NCBI RefSeq assembly: GCF_003182275.1
Contig: NZ_QGTR01000003.1
Span: forward strand, 310,001 to 374,000
Reading direction: 5' to 3'
Source: Hoeflea marina
GTDB taxonomy: Bacteria > Pseudomonadota > Alphaproteobacteria > Rhizobiales > Rhizobiaceae
DNA length: 64,000 nt
How positions within the stretch are numbered: position 1 is the first letter of the stretch; each line of letters begins with the position of its first letter. The notes under the pieces were generated by a model. It did no database searches, was not told the DNA's origin, and was given only the letters and a program-made list of their open reading frames with translations. Positions 35,374 to 43,566 of this stretch are shown in pieces. Position numbers and translations under genes: made by a program.

Positions 35374-36672
35374 TCAGGCCGCGCCGGTGACGCGCCAGAT
35401 CACATCGCCGACATCATCGGCCACCAGCAGCGAGTTGTCCGGTCCGATGGTGACGCCAACGGGACGTCCATAGGAGACCTTCTCGTCCGGGGCCAGGAAC
35501 CCACTCAGAATGTCACGCGGCGGGCCCGACGGCCGGCCGTTCTCGAAGGGCACGAAGATGACCTTGTAGCCGGCGAGCGTCGAGCGGTTCCAGGAGCCGT
35601 GCTGTCCTATGACCATGCCGTCGGGGAAGCCAGGCAGGGTGCCGGCGGGCAGCCAGCAAAGGCCGAGCGAGGCGGTGTGGCCGCCCAGCGCATAATCGGG
35701 GCGGATGGCGGTCGCAACAAGCGCGGGATTCTGCTCGACGCGGTCATCGACCGTCTGGCCCCAGTAGCAGAACGGCCAGCCGTAGAAGCCGCCGTCCTTG
35801 ACCGAGGTGAGATAGTCGGGCGGGGTCTCGTCGCCGAGGCCGTCGCGCTCGTTGACCACGGTCCACAGCGAGCCCGTCGAAGGCTCCCAGGCCATGCCGA
35901 CCGGATTGCGCAGGCCGCCAGCGAAGATGCGGCTCTCGCCGGTGGCGATATCGAGTTCGTAGATGGCGGCGCGGCCTTCTTCTGCTTCGAAGCCGTTGTC
36001 GCCGATGTTGGAGAGCGAGCCGACGCCGCAATAGAGTTTCGAGCCGTCGGGGCTCGGCAGCAGGCTGCGGGTCCAGTGACCGGCCGGCTTGAAGTCGACG
36101 AGCTTGCGGCCCGGCGCATCGATCCGCGTGGCGCCGTCGACATAGGGATAGGACGAGATCCCGTCGGTCGCACCGACATAAAAAGTGCCGTCAAGCATCG
36201 CCATGCCGAAGGGATGGTTCAGGCTGTCCATGAAGACATGCCGGGTTTCGGCAACGCCATCGCCATCTGTATCGCGCAGCAACGTGATGCGGTTGGGGCT
36301 GTTGCCGACGGCGGCGGCGCGTTTCATGGTCGAGTAGATGGCGTAATCGAAGGGTGTCTTGATGCGCCCGCCCGGAACGCCCAGCGCTTCGGCGGTGAGC
36401 ACGTCGCCATTGGGCAGCACATGGATCCAGCGCGGATGCTTGAGGCCGGCCGCAAAGGCATTGACCTTGAGGCCGGGCGCCGCAGTCGGCGTGTGGCCGT
36501 CCTTCCAGCCGCGCGCCGTCGGCATCTTCAGCGTCGGAATGCCCTGGGGCCTGGCTTCCGGAATGATCGGCGCACCGCCGACCGCCGGGGCCTCGGCGCT
36601 GACGCCCCAGCGCCGCATCAGGATCATGACGCCGCCGATGATGGCGACGATACGGGCAAAAATGGCAGACAT
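35374..36672 (-). CDS. PQQ-dependent sugar dehydrogenase-like beta-propeller (sorbosone dehydrogenase family)
   Basis: A 432-residue protein beginning with a hydrophobic segment (FARIVAIIGGVMILM) that could anchor it in the inner membrane facing the periplasm. The rest is a six-bladed propeller typical of the glucose/sorbosone dehydrogenase family: GLKHPRWIHVLPNGDVLTAE, FMDSLNHPFGMAML, GGLRNPVGMAWEPSTGSLW, GFYGWPFCYWG, GHTASLGLCWLP and GQHGSWNRS, the last containing the His expected near the cofactor. PQQ use is inferred; substrate is unknown. It is transcribed in the same direction as ggt, 143 bases upstream of it. Confidence 0.85.
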   Translation of the reverse strand: MSAIFARIVAIIGGVMILMRRWGVSAEAPAVGGAPIIPEARPQGIPTLKMPTARGWKDGHTPTAAPGLKVNAFAAGLKHPRWIHVLPNGDVLTAEALGVPGGRIKTPFDYAIYSTMKRAAAVGNSPNRITLLRDTDGDGVAETRHVFMDSLNHPFGMAMLDGTFYVGATDGISSYPYVDGATRIDAPGRKLVDFKPAGHWTRSLLPSPDGSKLYCGVGSLSNIGDNGFEAEEGRAAIYELDIATGESRIFAGGLRNPVGMAWEPSTGSLWTVVNERDGLGDETPPDYLTSVKDGGFYGWPFCYWGQTVDDRVEQNPALVATAIRPDYALGGHTASLGLCWLPAGTLPGFPDGMVIGQHGSWNRSTLAGYKVIFVPFENGRPSGPPRDILSGFLAPDEKVSYGRPVGVTIGPDNSLLVADDVGDVIWRVTGAA

Positions 36673-36869
36673 GGATGGATCCCTTCAACTGGAACGGCGC
36701 CCGGCGACACAAGCAGCCCTGTGGCCCGGGTGATAGCGTGATTGGCGCGCCGAAGCAAAGAGCGTGGACGGGCTGGATTTCGCGTGAAGCCCTCAGCATG
36801 TCCCGCCGGATGATAACCGGCAAAGGCCGGGCGCAACCGGTCAGGTCACGCCCGGGGTCATTGTCGCCA

Positions 36870-37637
36870 TCAGCCGAAGATTTCTTCCAGGGCTTTGAGA
36901 ATTGCCGTCCAGCCGCCGATATGGCCGTCGCGGGCCTGCTCGGAGCGGAACTTCACCTGATGCAGCGTGATTTCGGTTGTGCCAGCATCGATCTCGGCAA
37001 AATCGATGGTGACCACGCTGTCATCGAGGGAATGCGGGGATTCCCAGGTGAAGGCCAGCCGCGAATGCGGATTGATCTCCAGATAGGTTCCCGCATGCGG
37101 GATCTCCTTGTCGGCGGTAGCCATGACGATCGAGAAGCGGCCGCCCTTGACCGGGTCGTTGTTCACTCTCGAGGTCTTGCCGCTGCCGTCGGGGCGCATG
37201 AATTTGGCCAGCAGCGCCGGAGACAGCCAGGCGTCAAACACCTTGTTGCGGGGAGCCGGAATCCTGCGGCTTACCGTCAATTCCAGGTCTTTCATGTCAA
37301 GCTCAACCATGTCTTCATCCTTTGAAACGAGTGCATCTTCGAGCGCCCGAAGGCGCAGGTCCCAGATCGACTTGAGTTGTCCGAACCAGCCCTCAGTCAG
37401 CTTCAGCGGTTCGAGCTCCGCGGCAATGAAATGCTCGCGGCCCATTGTCCTGCGGGTGACCAGCCCCGCCTCCTCCAGCACCTTGATGTGCTTGGAGACG
37501 GAGTTCAGCGACATGTCGAAATGGGTGGCAAGCGCTGTCACCCTCAACGCTCCTTCCTGAACAAGGAGCGTCAGGATGTGCCGCCGGGTCGTGTCCCCGG
37601 CTGCCTTCAGAATTCGTGACAGAGCATCATCGTCCAT
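36870..37637 (-). CDS. ArsR-type regulator fused to an SRPBCC (AHSA1-like) domain
   Basis: A 255-residue fusion. Residues 1-90 are an ArsR winged helix (RILKAAGDTTRRHILTLLV, FDMSLNSVSKHIKVLEEAG) with no metal-binding Cys motif. Residues about 115-255 are an SRPBCC/AHSA1 lipid- or ligand-binding domain (LTVSRRIPAPRNKVFDAWL, PHAGTYLEINPHSRLAFTW, GGWTAILKALEEIF). In many bacteria these are two adjacent genes; here the frame is continuous with a linker containing DEDMVELDMKD. The promoter is flanked by two mirror-image operator copies, which indicates autoregulation. The SRPBCC part may be the effector-binding domain or a downstream effector. Confidence 0.88.
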   Translation of the reverse strand: MDDDALSRILKAAGDTTRRHILTLLVQEGALRVTALATHFDMSLNSVSKHIKVLEEAGLVTRRTMGREHFIAAELEPLKLTEGWFGQLKSIWDLRLRALEDALVSKDEDMVELDMKDLELTVSRRIPAPRNKVFDAWLSPALLAKFMRPDGSGKTSRVNNDPVKGGRFSIVMATADKEIPHAGTYLEINPHSRLAFTWESPHSLDDSVVTIDFAEIDAGTTEITLHQVKFRSEQARDGHIGGWTAILKALEEIFG

Positions 37638-37638
37638 T

Positions 37639-37698
37639 TGTTCACCCTTGTGGTTGAATATACCGGCAGACCAAGTTAGTCAACCATATGGGTGAACA
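37639..37698 (-). promoter_or_regulatory. Promoter and twin operators of the ArsR-SRPBCC gene
   Basis: TGTTCACCC-TTG-TGGTTGA (37639-37657) and TCAACCA-TAT-GGGTGAACA (37680-37698) are reverse complements of each other apart from the central three bases, and each is itself an imperfect palindrome around TTCA-CC / GG-TGAA. Between and across them on the minus strand are TTGACT and TATATT boxes about 15 bases apart. The inner copy abuts the ATG at 37637, so binding would block both transcription and the start region. Confidence 0.7.
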
Positions 37699-37801
37699 TT
37701 TTTCAAAGCGCGTGTCCAAGGCAGCCAAACGGACGGCCCGTGGCGCAGGAAAATGCCGGGACGAATCCCGGCACCGGAGGCAAGCAATAAAACCAGGCAG
37801 C

Positions 37802-38713
37802 CTAATGCTCCGGCCTGATGAAGGTGCCGTTGCGCAGTTCCTTCATCGCAGCCATCAGCTCTTCCTGGGTGTTCATGACGATCGGGCCGTGCCAGGCGAC
37901 CGGTTCCCGGATCGGCTTGCCGGTGACGAGAAGGAAGCGGATTCCCTCGTCGCCCGCCTGCACGGTGATTTCGTCGCCCGTGTCGAAGACAACCAGCGTG
38001 CGGTTGCCCGACAGATCGCGGATGTTGAGCTCCTCTCCCAGGTATTCCTTCTCGACCTTGACGCCGAAGGGCCTGGAGGCATCGCGGAACGAGCCGGACC
38101 CGGCAAAGATGTAGGCAAAGGCCGACCGGTAGGTATCGACCGGAATGGTCTTGCGCTTGCCAGGCGGTACCGAGATGTCGAGATAGACCGGCTCGGCGGC
38201 GATGCCGTCGACAGGGCCCGACTTGCCCCAGAAATCACCGGTTATGACGCGCACGGCTGTGCCGTCATCATCGATGACCACCGGAATGTCCCTGGCGGTC
38301 ACATCCTGGTAGCGCGGCGCCGTCATCTTCAGCGACGACGGCAGATTGGCCCAGAGCTGGAAGCCATGCATCTTGCCGGCGAAATCGCCCTTCGGCATTT
38401 CCTGGTGCATGATGCCGCGGCCGGCGGTCATCCACTGCACGTCGCCGGCGCCGAGCAGGCCGCGGTTGCCGAGGCTGTCGCCGTGCTCGACGGTGCCGGC
38501 CAGCACATAGGTGATGGTCTCGATGCCGCGATGCGGATGCCAGGGAAAGCCCTTGATGTAGTCGGCCGGATCGTTGTTGCGGAAGTCATCCATCATCAGG
38601 AAGGGATCGGTCATCGACGGGTCGCCGAAGCCGAAGACGCGGTGCAGCTTGACGCCGGCGCCCTCCATGGCGGGTGTGGCGCGGCTTTCATGCTTGACGG
38701 GGCGAATGGACAT
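37802..38713 (-). CDS. Pirin family protein
   Basis: A 303-residue bicupin. The N-terminal cupin has the metal-site pattern FPWHPHRGIETITYVLAG and HGDSLGNRG, followed by MTAGRGIMHQEMP, which supplies the fourth metal ligand Glu; these match pirins with quercetinase-like sites. The C-terminal cupin contains YAFIFAGSGSFR-like residues (FAYIFAGSGSF) and VVFDTGDEITVQAGDEGIRFLLVTGKPIREPVAW split over two strands. Function in bacteria is varied and not established here. It ends about 100 bases from the divergent ArsR-SRPBCC promoter region and is on the same strand. Confidence 0.92.
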   Translation of the reverse strand: MSIRPVKHESRATPAMEGAGVKLHRVFGFGDPSMTDPFLMMDDFRNNDPADYIKGFPWHPHRGIETITYVLAGTVEHGDSLGNRGLLGAGDVQWMTAGRGIMHQEMPKGDFAGKMHGFQLWANLPSSLKMTAPRYQDVTARDIPVVIDDDGTAVRVITGDFWGKSGPVDGIAAEPVYLDISVPPGKRKTIPVDTYRSAFAYIFAGSGSFRDASRPFGVKVEKEYLGEELNIRDLSGNRTLVVFDTGDEITVQAGDEGIRFLLVTGKPIREPVAWHGPIVMNTQEELMAAMKELRNGTFIRPEH

Positions 38714-38887
38714 CGTGTGTCTCCTCAGCCGGGATTTCTCCGCCCGGGCGGGTGTGGGTGTGTTGCAGCCAATGTAGCCGCGAAGCGGGGCGCATTCGAG
38801 AGCGCGAAAGGAAACGATGTGTTCAGTTGGCAGGCCGATGCCGCTCCACTCACCAAGGGGGAACTGAAACAGTTTCCACCCACCCGC

Positions 38888-39370
38888 TCAGCCCGCGCCG
38901 CCAACCATTTCTGACAGCGGGATCGACGTGGTCTCCTTGATTTCCTCCATGACGAAGGATGCGGAGACATCCGACAGCGGCACCTTGGCGATCAGCCGCT
39001 GGTAGAGCCGGTCATAGGCCTTCACGCCGGAGACCCGGGCGCGGAGAATGTAATCGAGATCGCCCGACGTGCGGTAGACGCCGACGATCTCCGGAAAGCC
39101 GGAGACCGCAGCCCGGAACTTACCGAGCCAGTCGGGGTCGTGGTTGGCAGTGCGCACGAAGATGAACACCGACAAGCCACAGCCGGCGGCCTCGGCATCG
39201 AGGATCGCCACCCGCTCGCGGATGAAACCCCGCTCCTCGAGATTTTTCATCCTCCGCCAGCAGGCATTGCGCGAGAGATGCACGCGCTCCGCCAGCGAAT
39301 CGATGGAGAGGGTGCCATCGCGTTGCAATTGACCGAGAATACGAACATCCATATCGTCTATCTTGTGCAT
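38888..39370 (-). CDS. Lrp/AsnC family transcriptional regulator
   Basis: A 160-residue regulator with an N-terminal helix-turn-helix (DMDVRILGQLQRDGTLSIDS, AERVHLSRNACWRRMKNLEE) and the C-terminal RAM ligand-binding domain (FPEIVGVYRTSGDLDYILRARV). The ATG at 39370 (MHKIDD) is the family start; a longer frame is not supported. It is divergent from the DUF6356 gene with about 100 bases between starts, where it may bind; a small palindrome TGGACCTGTCCA lies at 39446-39457. The effector amino acid is not known. Confidence 0.92.
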   Translation of the reverse strand: MHKIDDMDVRILGQLQRDGTLSIDSLAERVHLSRNACWRRMKNLEERGFIRERVAILDAEAAGCGLSVFIFVRTANHDPDWLGKFRAAVSGFPEIVGVYRTSGDLDYILRARVSGVKAYDRLYQRLIAKVPLSDVSASFVMEEIKETTSIPLSEMVGGAG

Positions 39371-39474
39371 GGCGAGACATATATCCCAATTTTTCGGCAA
39401 TTGAAAGGATCTTTGGGACGGATATCCGCACGGACTGCGCCACAATGGACCTGTCCAATGGAGAGGAAATCACC

Positions 39475-39690
39475 ATGCCGAAAAACCTGACCACGCTGTT
39501 CACCGATCATCCGTCCTCGGTCGACGAGACCTATCTTGAGCATATGGCCTTTGCCGGCAAATTCTCCGGCACGCTGTTTCTGGCAGCCTTCGCGGCTCTC
39601 GCGCATTCGGTTCTGCCGTTTACCTTTGAGAAAACTGCAAGCCGTATGATTAACGAACTGCATCACCGGATGCACAACCGGAGCAAATGA
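39475..39690 (+). CDS. DUF6356 family small protein
   Basis: A 71-residue protein beginning MPKNLTTLFTDHPSSVDETY, with a central hydrophobic helix (FSGTLFLAAFAALAHSVLPF) and a basic His-rich tail ending HHRMHNRSK. This matches the small conserved alphaproteobacterial DUF6356 family, for which I know no function. GAGGAAA precedes the ATG at 39475. It is followed six bases later by a class II glutamine amidotransferase gene in the same direction, so the pair is probably an operon, possibly under the divergent Lrp-type regulator. Confidence 0.8.
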   Translation: MPKNLTTLFTDHPSSVDETYLEHMAFAGKFSGTLFLAAFAALAHSVLPFTFEKTASRMINELHHRMHNRSK

Positions 39691-39696
39691 ACCGCC

Positions 39697-40506
39697 ATGT
39701 GCCGTTGGGCCGCCTATCGGGGAACACCGATTCATCTTGAGCAGATCGTCTCGGCGCCCGGTCATTCGCTGATCGACCAGTCCCATTGCGCCACCCACGC
39801 CAAGACCGCCACCAATGGCGACGGCTTCGGCATTGCCTGGTACGGAGAGCGGCCAGAGCCGGGGCTGTATCGCGACGTTCTGCCGGCCTGGTCGGACTGC
39901 AATCTCAAGTCGCTCGCCCGCCAGATCCGCTCGCCGCTGTTCCTGGCCCATGTCCGTGCCTCGACCGGCGGCGCCACCAGCCGCGACAACTGCCATCCCT
40001 TCGTCCAGGGGCGCTGGAGTTTCATGCACAACGGCCAGATCGCCGGCTTCGAGCAGATCCGCCGGCCGATGGAGGCGGCGCTGTCCGACAAGCACTATCG
40101 GGCGCGGCACGGCAGCACGGATTCGGAGCTTTTGTTTCTGCTTGCGCTGGAATTCGGACTAGACGAAAATCCCGCCGCTGCCTTCGCCGCGGCGATCCGC
40201 CTCGCGCTCGCCGAATCGGCCCGTGCCGGGGTCAAGGAACTGATCCGGTTCACCGCCGCCTTTTCCGACGGCGAGGCGCTCTATGCCATCCGCTACGCCA
40301 CCGACGCGCACGCGCCGACGCTCTATTCGGCTCCTATGTGCGGCGGGCTCGGTCATTGCCTGGTCTCCGAGCCGTTCCAGGACGCGGACGCCAAATGGCA
40401 CGAGATCCCGGCCGGCAGCATGGTGACGCTGACGGCGGGCGGCATGTCGTCCGCACGGTTTTCACCGCTGCAAACGGAAGCGATGCAGATCGCCGCGGTC
40501 GCCTGA
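39697..40506 (+). CDS. Class II glutamine amidotransferase (YafJ/EgtC-like)
   Basis: A 269-residue stand-alone N-terminal-nucleophile amidotransferase. After Met removal Cys2 would be the nucleophile (MCRWAAYRGTPI). Supporting residues are HAKTATNGDGFGIAWYG (about 34-50), the glutamine-binding HVRASTGGATSRDNCHPF and the MHNGQIAGFE oxyanion/hole segment, then GSTDSELLF. No synthase domain is fused, so the ammonia acceptor or hydrolysed substrate is unknown; homologues include YafJ and EgtC, but no ergothioneine genes are nearby. Forms a probable operon with the DUF6356 gene. Confidence 0.88.
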   Translation: MCRWAAYRGTPIHLEQIVSAPGHSLIDQSHCATHAKTATNGDGFGIAWYGERPEPGLYRDVLPAWSDCNLKSLARQIRSPLFLAHVRASTGGATSRDNCHPFVQGRWSFMHNGQIAGFEQIRRPMEAALSDKHYRARHGSTDSELLFLLALEFGLDENPAAAFAAAIRLALAESARAGVKELIRFTAAFSDGEALYAIRYATDAHAPTLYSAPMCGGLGHCLVSEPFQDADAKWHEIPAGSMVTLTAGGMSSARFSPLQTEAMQIAAVA

Positions 40507-40570
40507 CGGGCCAGTTGCACCTTCGAGATCGAACGGCACGGGGCGCCATGTATCGTCTGGCGACCTATAT

Positions 40571-41401
40571 TCAAGCAGTTGGCATGGAACCGGAAGTGCG
40601 TGGCCAGCCGGGCAGTTGCTTGAAGGCCAGAACGTGAAACTGCTCCACCTCGGCGAGAGTACCGGAACTCAGCCGAGCGCCGTCATCCGAATAGAGGTCC
40701 GGATCACCTGCGAACCCCGCCGCGGCAAGTTGTGCGCGGAGCTGCGATGGCGTTGTCGTGTAGACCATGATGCCGAAATTGTGGGCGGGATGAAGGAGGA
40801 TGGCATGTTCGCCTTCCCGTTGCTCGAGCGGCATGTACAGCCGACGGCGAACGCGGCCAAGCCCGTGCATGACAAGCCGATAGGCCAGGCGCAACGGATC
40901 CGGCGTCCAGGCAACGCCGGCCCCGGCGCGGCTTCCGACAAAGCCGGTCCAGTTGCGATTGAATGTCGAGAACGCGAAAGCGCCGGTTGGCTTCAGCACC
41001 CGAGAAACCTCCCGCAGGATAGCCTCGCGGCCTTCGGGACCGACCGAGTCGATGCCGTTGTAGCTGAAGACGACCAGGTCGAAATGACCGTCGGGGAAGG
41101 CGGACAGATCGCGTGCATCCATGGTGCGGAAATCAAATCCGGGATAGTTTGAGCGGGCAAGTGCCGTCATTTCCGGCGTATAGTCGATGCCCACATAATC
41201 GCGGACGACCGGAACCAGCAGAGCGGCCGTGCGCCCCCCACCGACGCCGATGTCAAGAGTCGTGCCGTAGCCACCGCGTTCAAGGGCAGCCTCGAACACC
41301 GTGCGCTCGCCGTGGTTCAGATAGCCCTTGCTTTTCCGGTAGTAACGCCTGTCGAGCGGATTGCTCCAGGTTCGGCGGTTGATCTTTTCCATCTTATGCA
41401 T
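40571..41401 (-). CDS. Class I SAM-dependent methyltransferase
   Basis: A 276-residue methyltransferase with motif I LDIGVGGGRTAALL (about residues 50-63), an acidic strand-end in YVGIDYTPEMTALARSN, a FRTMDARDLSAFPDGHFDLV motif and VSRVLKPTGAFAFSTFNRN. This is the Methyltransf_11/25 layout; the acceptor is unknown. The ATG at 41401 has a strong GAAGGAGG five bases upstream. A candidate minus-strand promoter TTGAAC, 18 bases, TTTATT lies near 41431-41460. It is convergent with the amidotransferase gene. Confidence 0.86.
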   Translation of the reverse strand: MHKMEKINRRTWSNPLDRRYYRKSKGYLNHGERTVFEAALERGGYGTTLDIGVGGGRTAALLVPVVRDYVGIDYTPEMTALARSNYPGFDFRTMDARDLSAFPDGHFDLVVFSYNGIDSVGPEGREAILREVSRVLKPTGAFAFSTFNRNWTGFVGSRAGAGVAWTPDPLRLAYRLVMHGLGRVRRRLYMPLEQREGEHAILLHPAHNFGIMVYTTTPSQLRAQLAAAGFAGDPDLYSDDGARLSSGTLAEVEQFHVLAFKQLPGWPRTSGSMPTA

Positions 41402-41605
41402 GATCGCCTCCTTCAGAGACTTGCATTGCAATAAAGTCAGTGAGTTATCGTCGGTTCAATTTATACACCTGATCTCCGCTGAACCAGCGGCGCCTCCGCC
41501 AAACTTAAAATATCGTTAACGAGACTCCCGATTTGAGACGTCTCACCAGGGTGGGTGAGCGACCGTGCCGCTTTCCGGGCGCCTTGCTTCGGATTGGAGG
41601 GAGCT

Positions 41606-42181
41606 GTGACCCTGTCAGTTCCAGGTCGATTGCAGACACTCCTGGATGCTGCGATTGTTCGCGGGATGACAAACGAACCTGCAGCTCTCAGTCCTTTGGA
41701 CGTATTCGTAAGCCCCATGCTCGGCTTGGTTGCCTGGGGCGTGCGGACTGGATATGGCGGAACTCTAAGCTTCGAATTTGGAGAGCCCCGACTTCATGTG
41801 ATCGAGCGCAAATCGGGCTTGCGCAGATCGGCCTTCGTTGAAGGTGAGTGGCGCCTTTGGACATACTGTAGCCACTGGCTGGCGCGAGAGAACGGGATAC
41901 AACTGGCATGGAACGAGGATGAGGACTGGCTGACCGCGCGCGCCGCTGCCCGATTGAACGGGCAGAAGTTTGTGAAGGTGGCGGTGGATCCTACCGAGCG
42001 CCGCGCCACCTTCACTTTCGATCTGGGCGGCGTGCTGGAGACCTGGCCATATGGAGATGATCCCACGCACGAGCAGTGGATCATGTTCTCCAGAGACGAA
42101 GTATTCGCCTACAGGGATGACGGATGCTATTCGAGACATCCGCGCGTTGCGCCGCCGGAGCAGTGGCTTCCATTGCGCTGA
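41606..42181 (+). CDS. Conserved hypothetical protein
   Basis: A 191-residue protein I cannot assign. The GTG at 41606 is chosen because GGAGG stands five bases upstream; ATG at 41666 would give a 171-residue product that begins MTNEPAALSPLDVFVSP. The region around residues 50-110 has the pattern WGVRTGYGGTLSFEFGEP then GEWRLWTYCSHWL, which I recall from uncharacterised bacterial proteins, possibly related to immunity or defence accessory proteins, but this is not secure. No signal peptide, membrane helix or known catalytic motif is visible. Local GC is lower than in the neighbouring housekeeping genes, which hints at later acquisition. Confidence 0.65.
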   Translation: MTLSVPGRLQTLLDAAIVRGMTNEPAALSPLDVFVSPMLGLVAWGVRTGYGGTLSFEFGEPRLHVIERKSGLRRSAFVEGEWRLWTYCSHWLARENGIQLAWNEDEDWLTARAAARLNGQKFVKVAVDPTERRATFTFDLGGVLETWPYGDDPTHEQWIMFSRDEVFAYRDDGCYSRHPRVAPPEQWLPLR

Positions 42182-42330
42182 AGGCAGACCCTCGATTCAG
42201 GCGGACCATGACGTCGCGAACGCTCCCTGCAAGTGGTGCGACGAAGATCGCTGAAGTGGCGTGAAGGCGCTCCCGATTGCGTGCCTGCGCCAAGCGCCGG
42301 CACCGGGTAGCCAACCCTTCGGCAGGACGC

Positions 42331-42759
42331 TCATTCCAGGAATACAACAGCCTCCACCTCGAACAGCATGGCGTCGATGGCGAGCTTTGGCACCGGAACA
42401 AGCGTCTGCGCGGGCAGCGTATCGCCGAACGTCCGCATCACGTGCTCAGTCAGCGGACCGAGCTTCGACATGTCGTGATCGACAACGAACACCGTCAGCT
42501 TCACGACATCAGCCGGGCGGGCGCCGAGGGCTGCGAGAACTGCCGCAAGGTTGACATAGGCCTGCATAACCTGGACTGCGAAATCCGGAGAGAGAGCACC
42601 GGTGTGGTCCTGCCCGCCCTGCCCAGAAATGAAAGCCAGCCGGCCTGAAGCTGGCGCAATGACCGCGGTGCTGTAGCCATTTGGGGTGGGATCATGAAGG
42701 TGGGACGGATTGATGATGGTCGGCGTTGCGCGGATGGTTGACGAATGATCCTGGGACAT
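42331..42759 (-). CDS. RidA/YjgF-family protein lacking the canonical active-site Arg
   Basis: A 142-residue Rid-family trimer-forming protein with the core pattern LAFISGQGGQDHTG, DFAVQVMQAYVNLAAVLAALGA and VVKLTVFVVDHDM, ending LFEVEAVVFLE. In true RidA enamine deaminases an Arg lies in the PARSC-type motif; here the equivalent position in LPAQTLVPV is Gln, so imine hydrolysis of the RidA type is doubtful and it likely belongs to another Rid subgroup. The ATG at 42759 has AAGGAG upstream. It is divergent from a WYL regulator with a palindromic operator between them. Confidence 0.87.
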   Translation of the reverse strand: MSQDHSSTIRATPTIINPSHLHDPTPNGYSTAVIAPASGRLAFISGQGGQDHTGALSPDFAVQVMQAYVNLAAVLAALGARPADVVKLTVFVVDHDMSKLGPLTEHVMRTFGDTLPAQTLVPVPKLAIDAMLFEVEAVVFLE

Positions 42760-42804
42760 AAGTTTGCTCCTTGCTGAGTTGGTCCCGGTGGACATAGAAG
42801 CAAA

Positions 42805-42825
42805 CGGTGCCATTTATTGGCACCG
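42805..42825. promoter_or_regulatory. Operator-like palindrome between the RidA-like and WYL genes
   Basis: CGGTGCCA-TTTAT-TGGCACCG is a perfect 8-bp inverted repeat with a 5-base AT-rich centre, located 20 bases before the WYL regulator start and 46 before the RidA-like gene. Its position in an 85-base divergent promoter makes it the likely site of the WYL regulator. Confidence 0.7.
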
Positions 42826-42844
42826 AATGTGCTAGAACAGCCAA

Positions 42845-43564
42845 ATGAACATCCGCCTCAGACATGATGCCATCGTGCGAATCCTTCGACGCGGCGCAAT
42901 CGCGACGGTCAGCGGTCTGGCCGACGAAATCGGCGCATCGAGACGAACAGTGCTGCGCGATATCAGCGCCTTGCGAGATCAGGGCTTCGTCATCCATTCC
43001 GAATGCGGACGTGGTGGCGGGCTGCAGCTTGATCCGCGATCGGCGGAGATCACCGCACGGCTCTCCGTCACAGAGGTATTCGCGCTCATCATCAGCGTCG
43101 CAGCCATGCGAGCGGCGCGGTCGCTGCCCTTCGCCGCGCTCGCCGATGTCGGCCTTGCCAAGATCGAGAGAACCCTGCCCCCCGACAAGGTTCGAGACCT
43201 GCGCCGGCTGCTCGAGTGCCTGCATGTCGGCCAACTGTCGCCCAAGCAGGACATTTCCGACACAGGCACGATCGAGCCCGCCTTGCTGCCTGCCTTCGAA
43301 ACAGCCTTTCTGCAGCGGCTGCACCTGAAGTTTTGCTATCGGGACACCAAGGGCGTGGAAACACACCGCACAGTCGAACCGCAAGCCATGCTGATCCTGC
43401 CGCCGCTGTGGTATCTGGTGGCGTGGGATCCGGAGCGTGGCGACTTCCGCCACTTCCGCATGGACAGGGTGAGCCTGCCGGCGGTCGTGGGAGGCCCGCA
43501 GTTTCGCCGTCGGCACGTACCCTTCGAGGACGATGTCTGTCCCTTCAGCGATATGGCGCGCTGA
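42845..43564 (+). CDS. HTH-WYL transcriptional regulator (YafY family)
   Basis: A 239-residue regulator with an N-terminal DeoR/HTH_11-type winged helix (RHDAIVRILRRGAIATVSGL, GASRRTVLRDISALRDQG) and a C-terminal WYL domain carrying the literal WYL residues in PPLWYLVAWDPERGDFRHFR. WYL domains sense nucleotides or nucleic acids in several characterised regulators. It likely controls itself and the divergent RidA-like gene through the palindrome between them. Confidence 0.9.
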   Translation: MNIRLRHDAIVRILRRGAIATVSGLADEIGASRRTVLRDISALRDQGFVIHSECGRGGGLQLDPRSAEITARLSVTEVFALIISVAAMRAARSLPFAALADVGLAKIERTLPPDKVRDLRRLLECLHVGQLSPKQDISDTGTIEPALLPAFETAFLQRLHLKFCYRDTKGVETHRTVEPQAMLILPPLWYLVAWDPERGDFRHFRMDRVSLPAVVGGPQFRRRHVPFEDDVCPFSDMAR

Positions 43565-43566
43565 TT

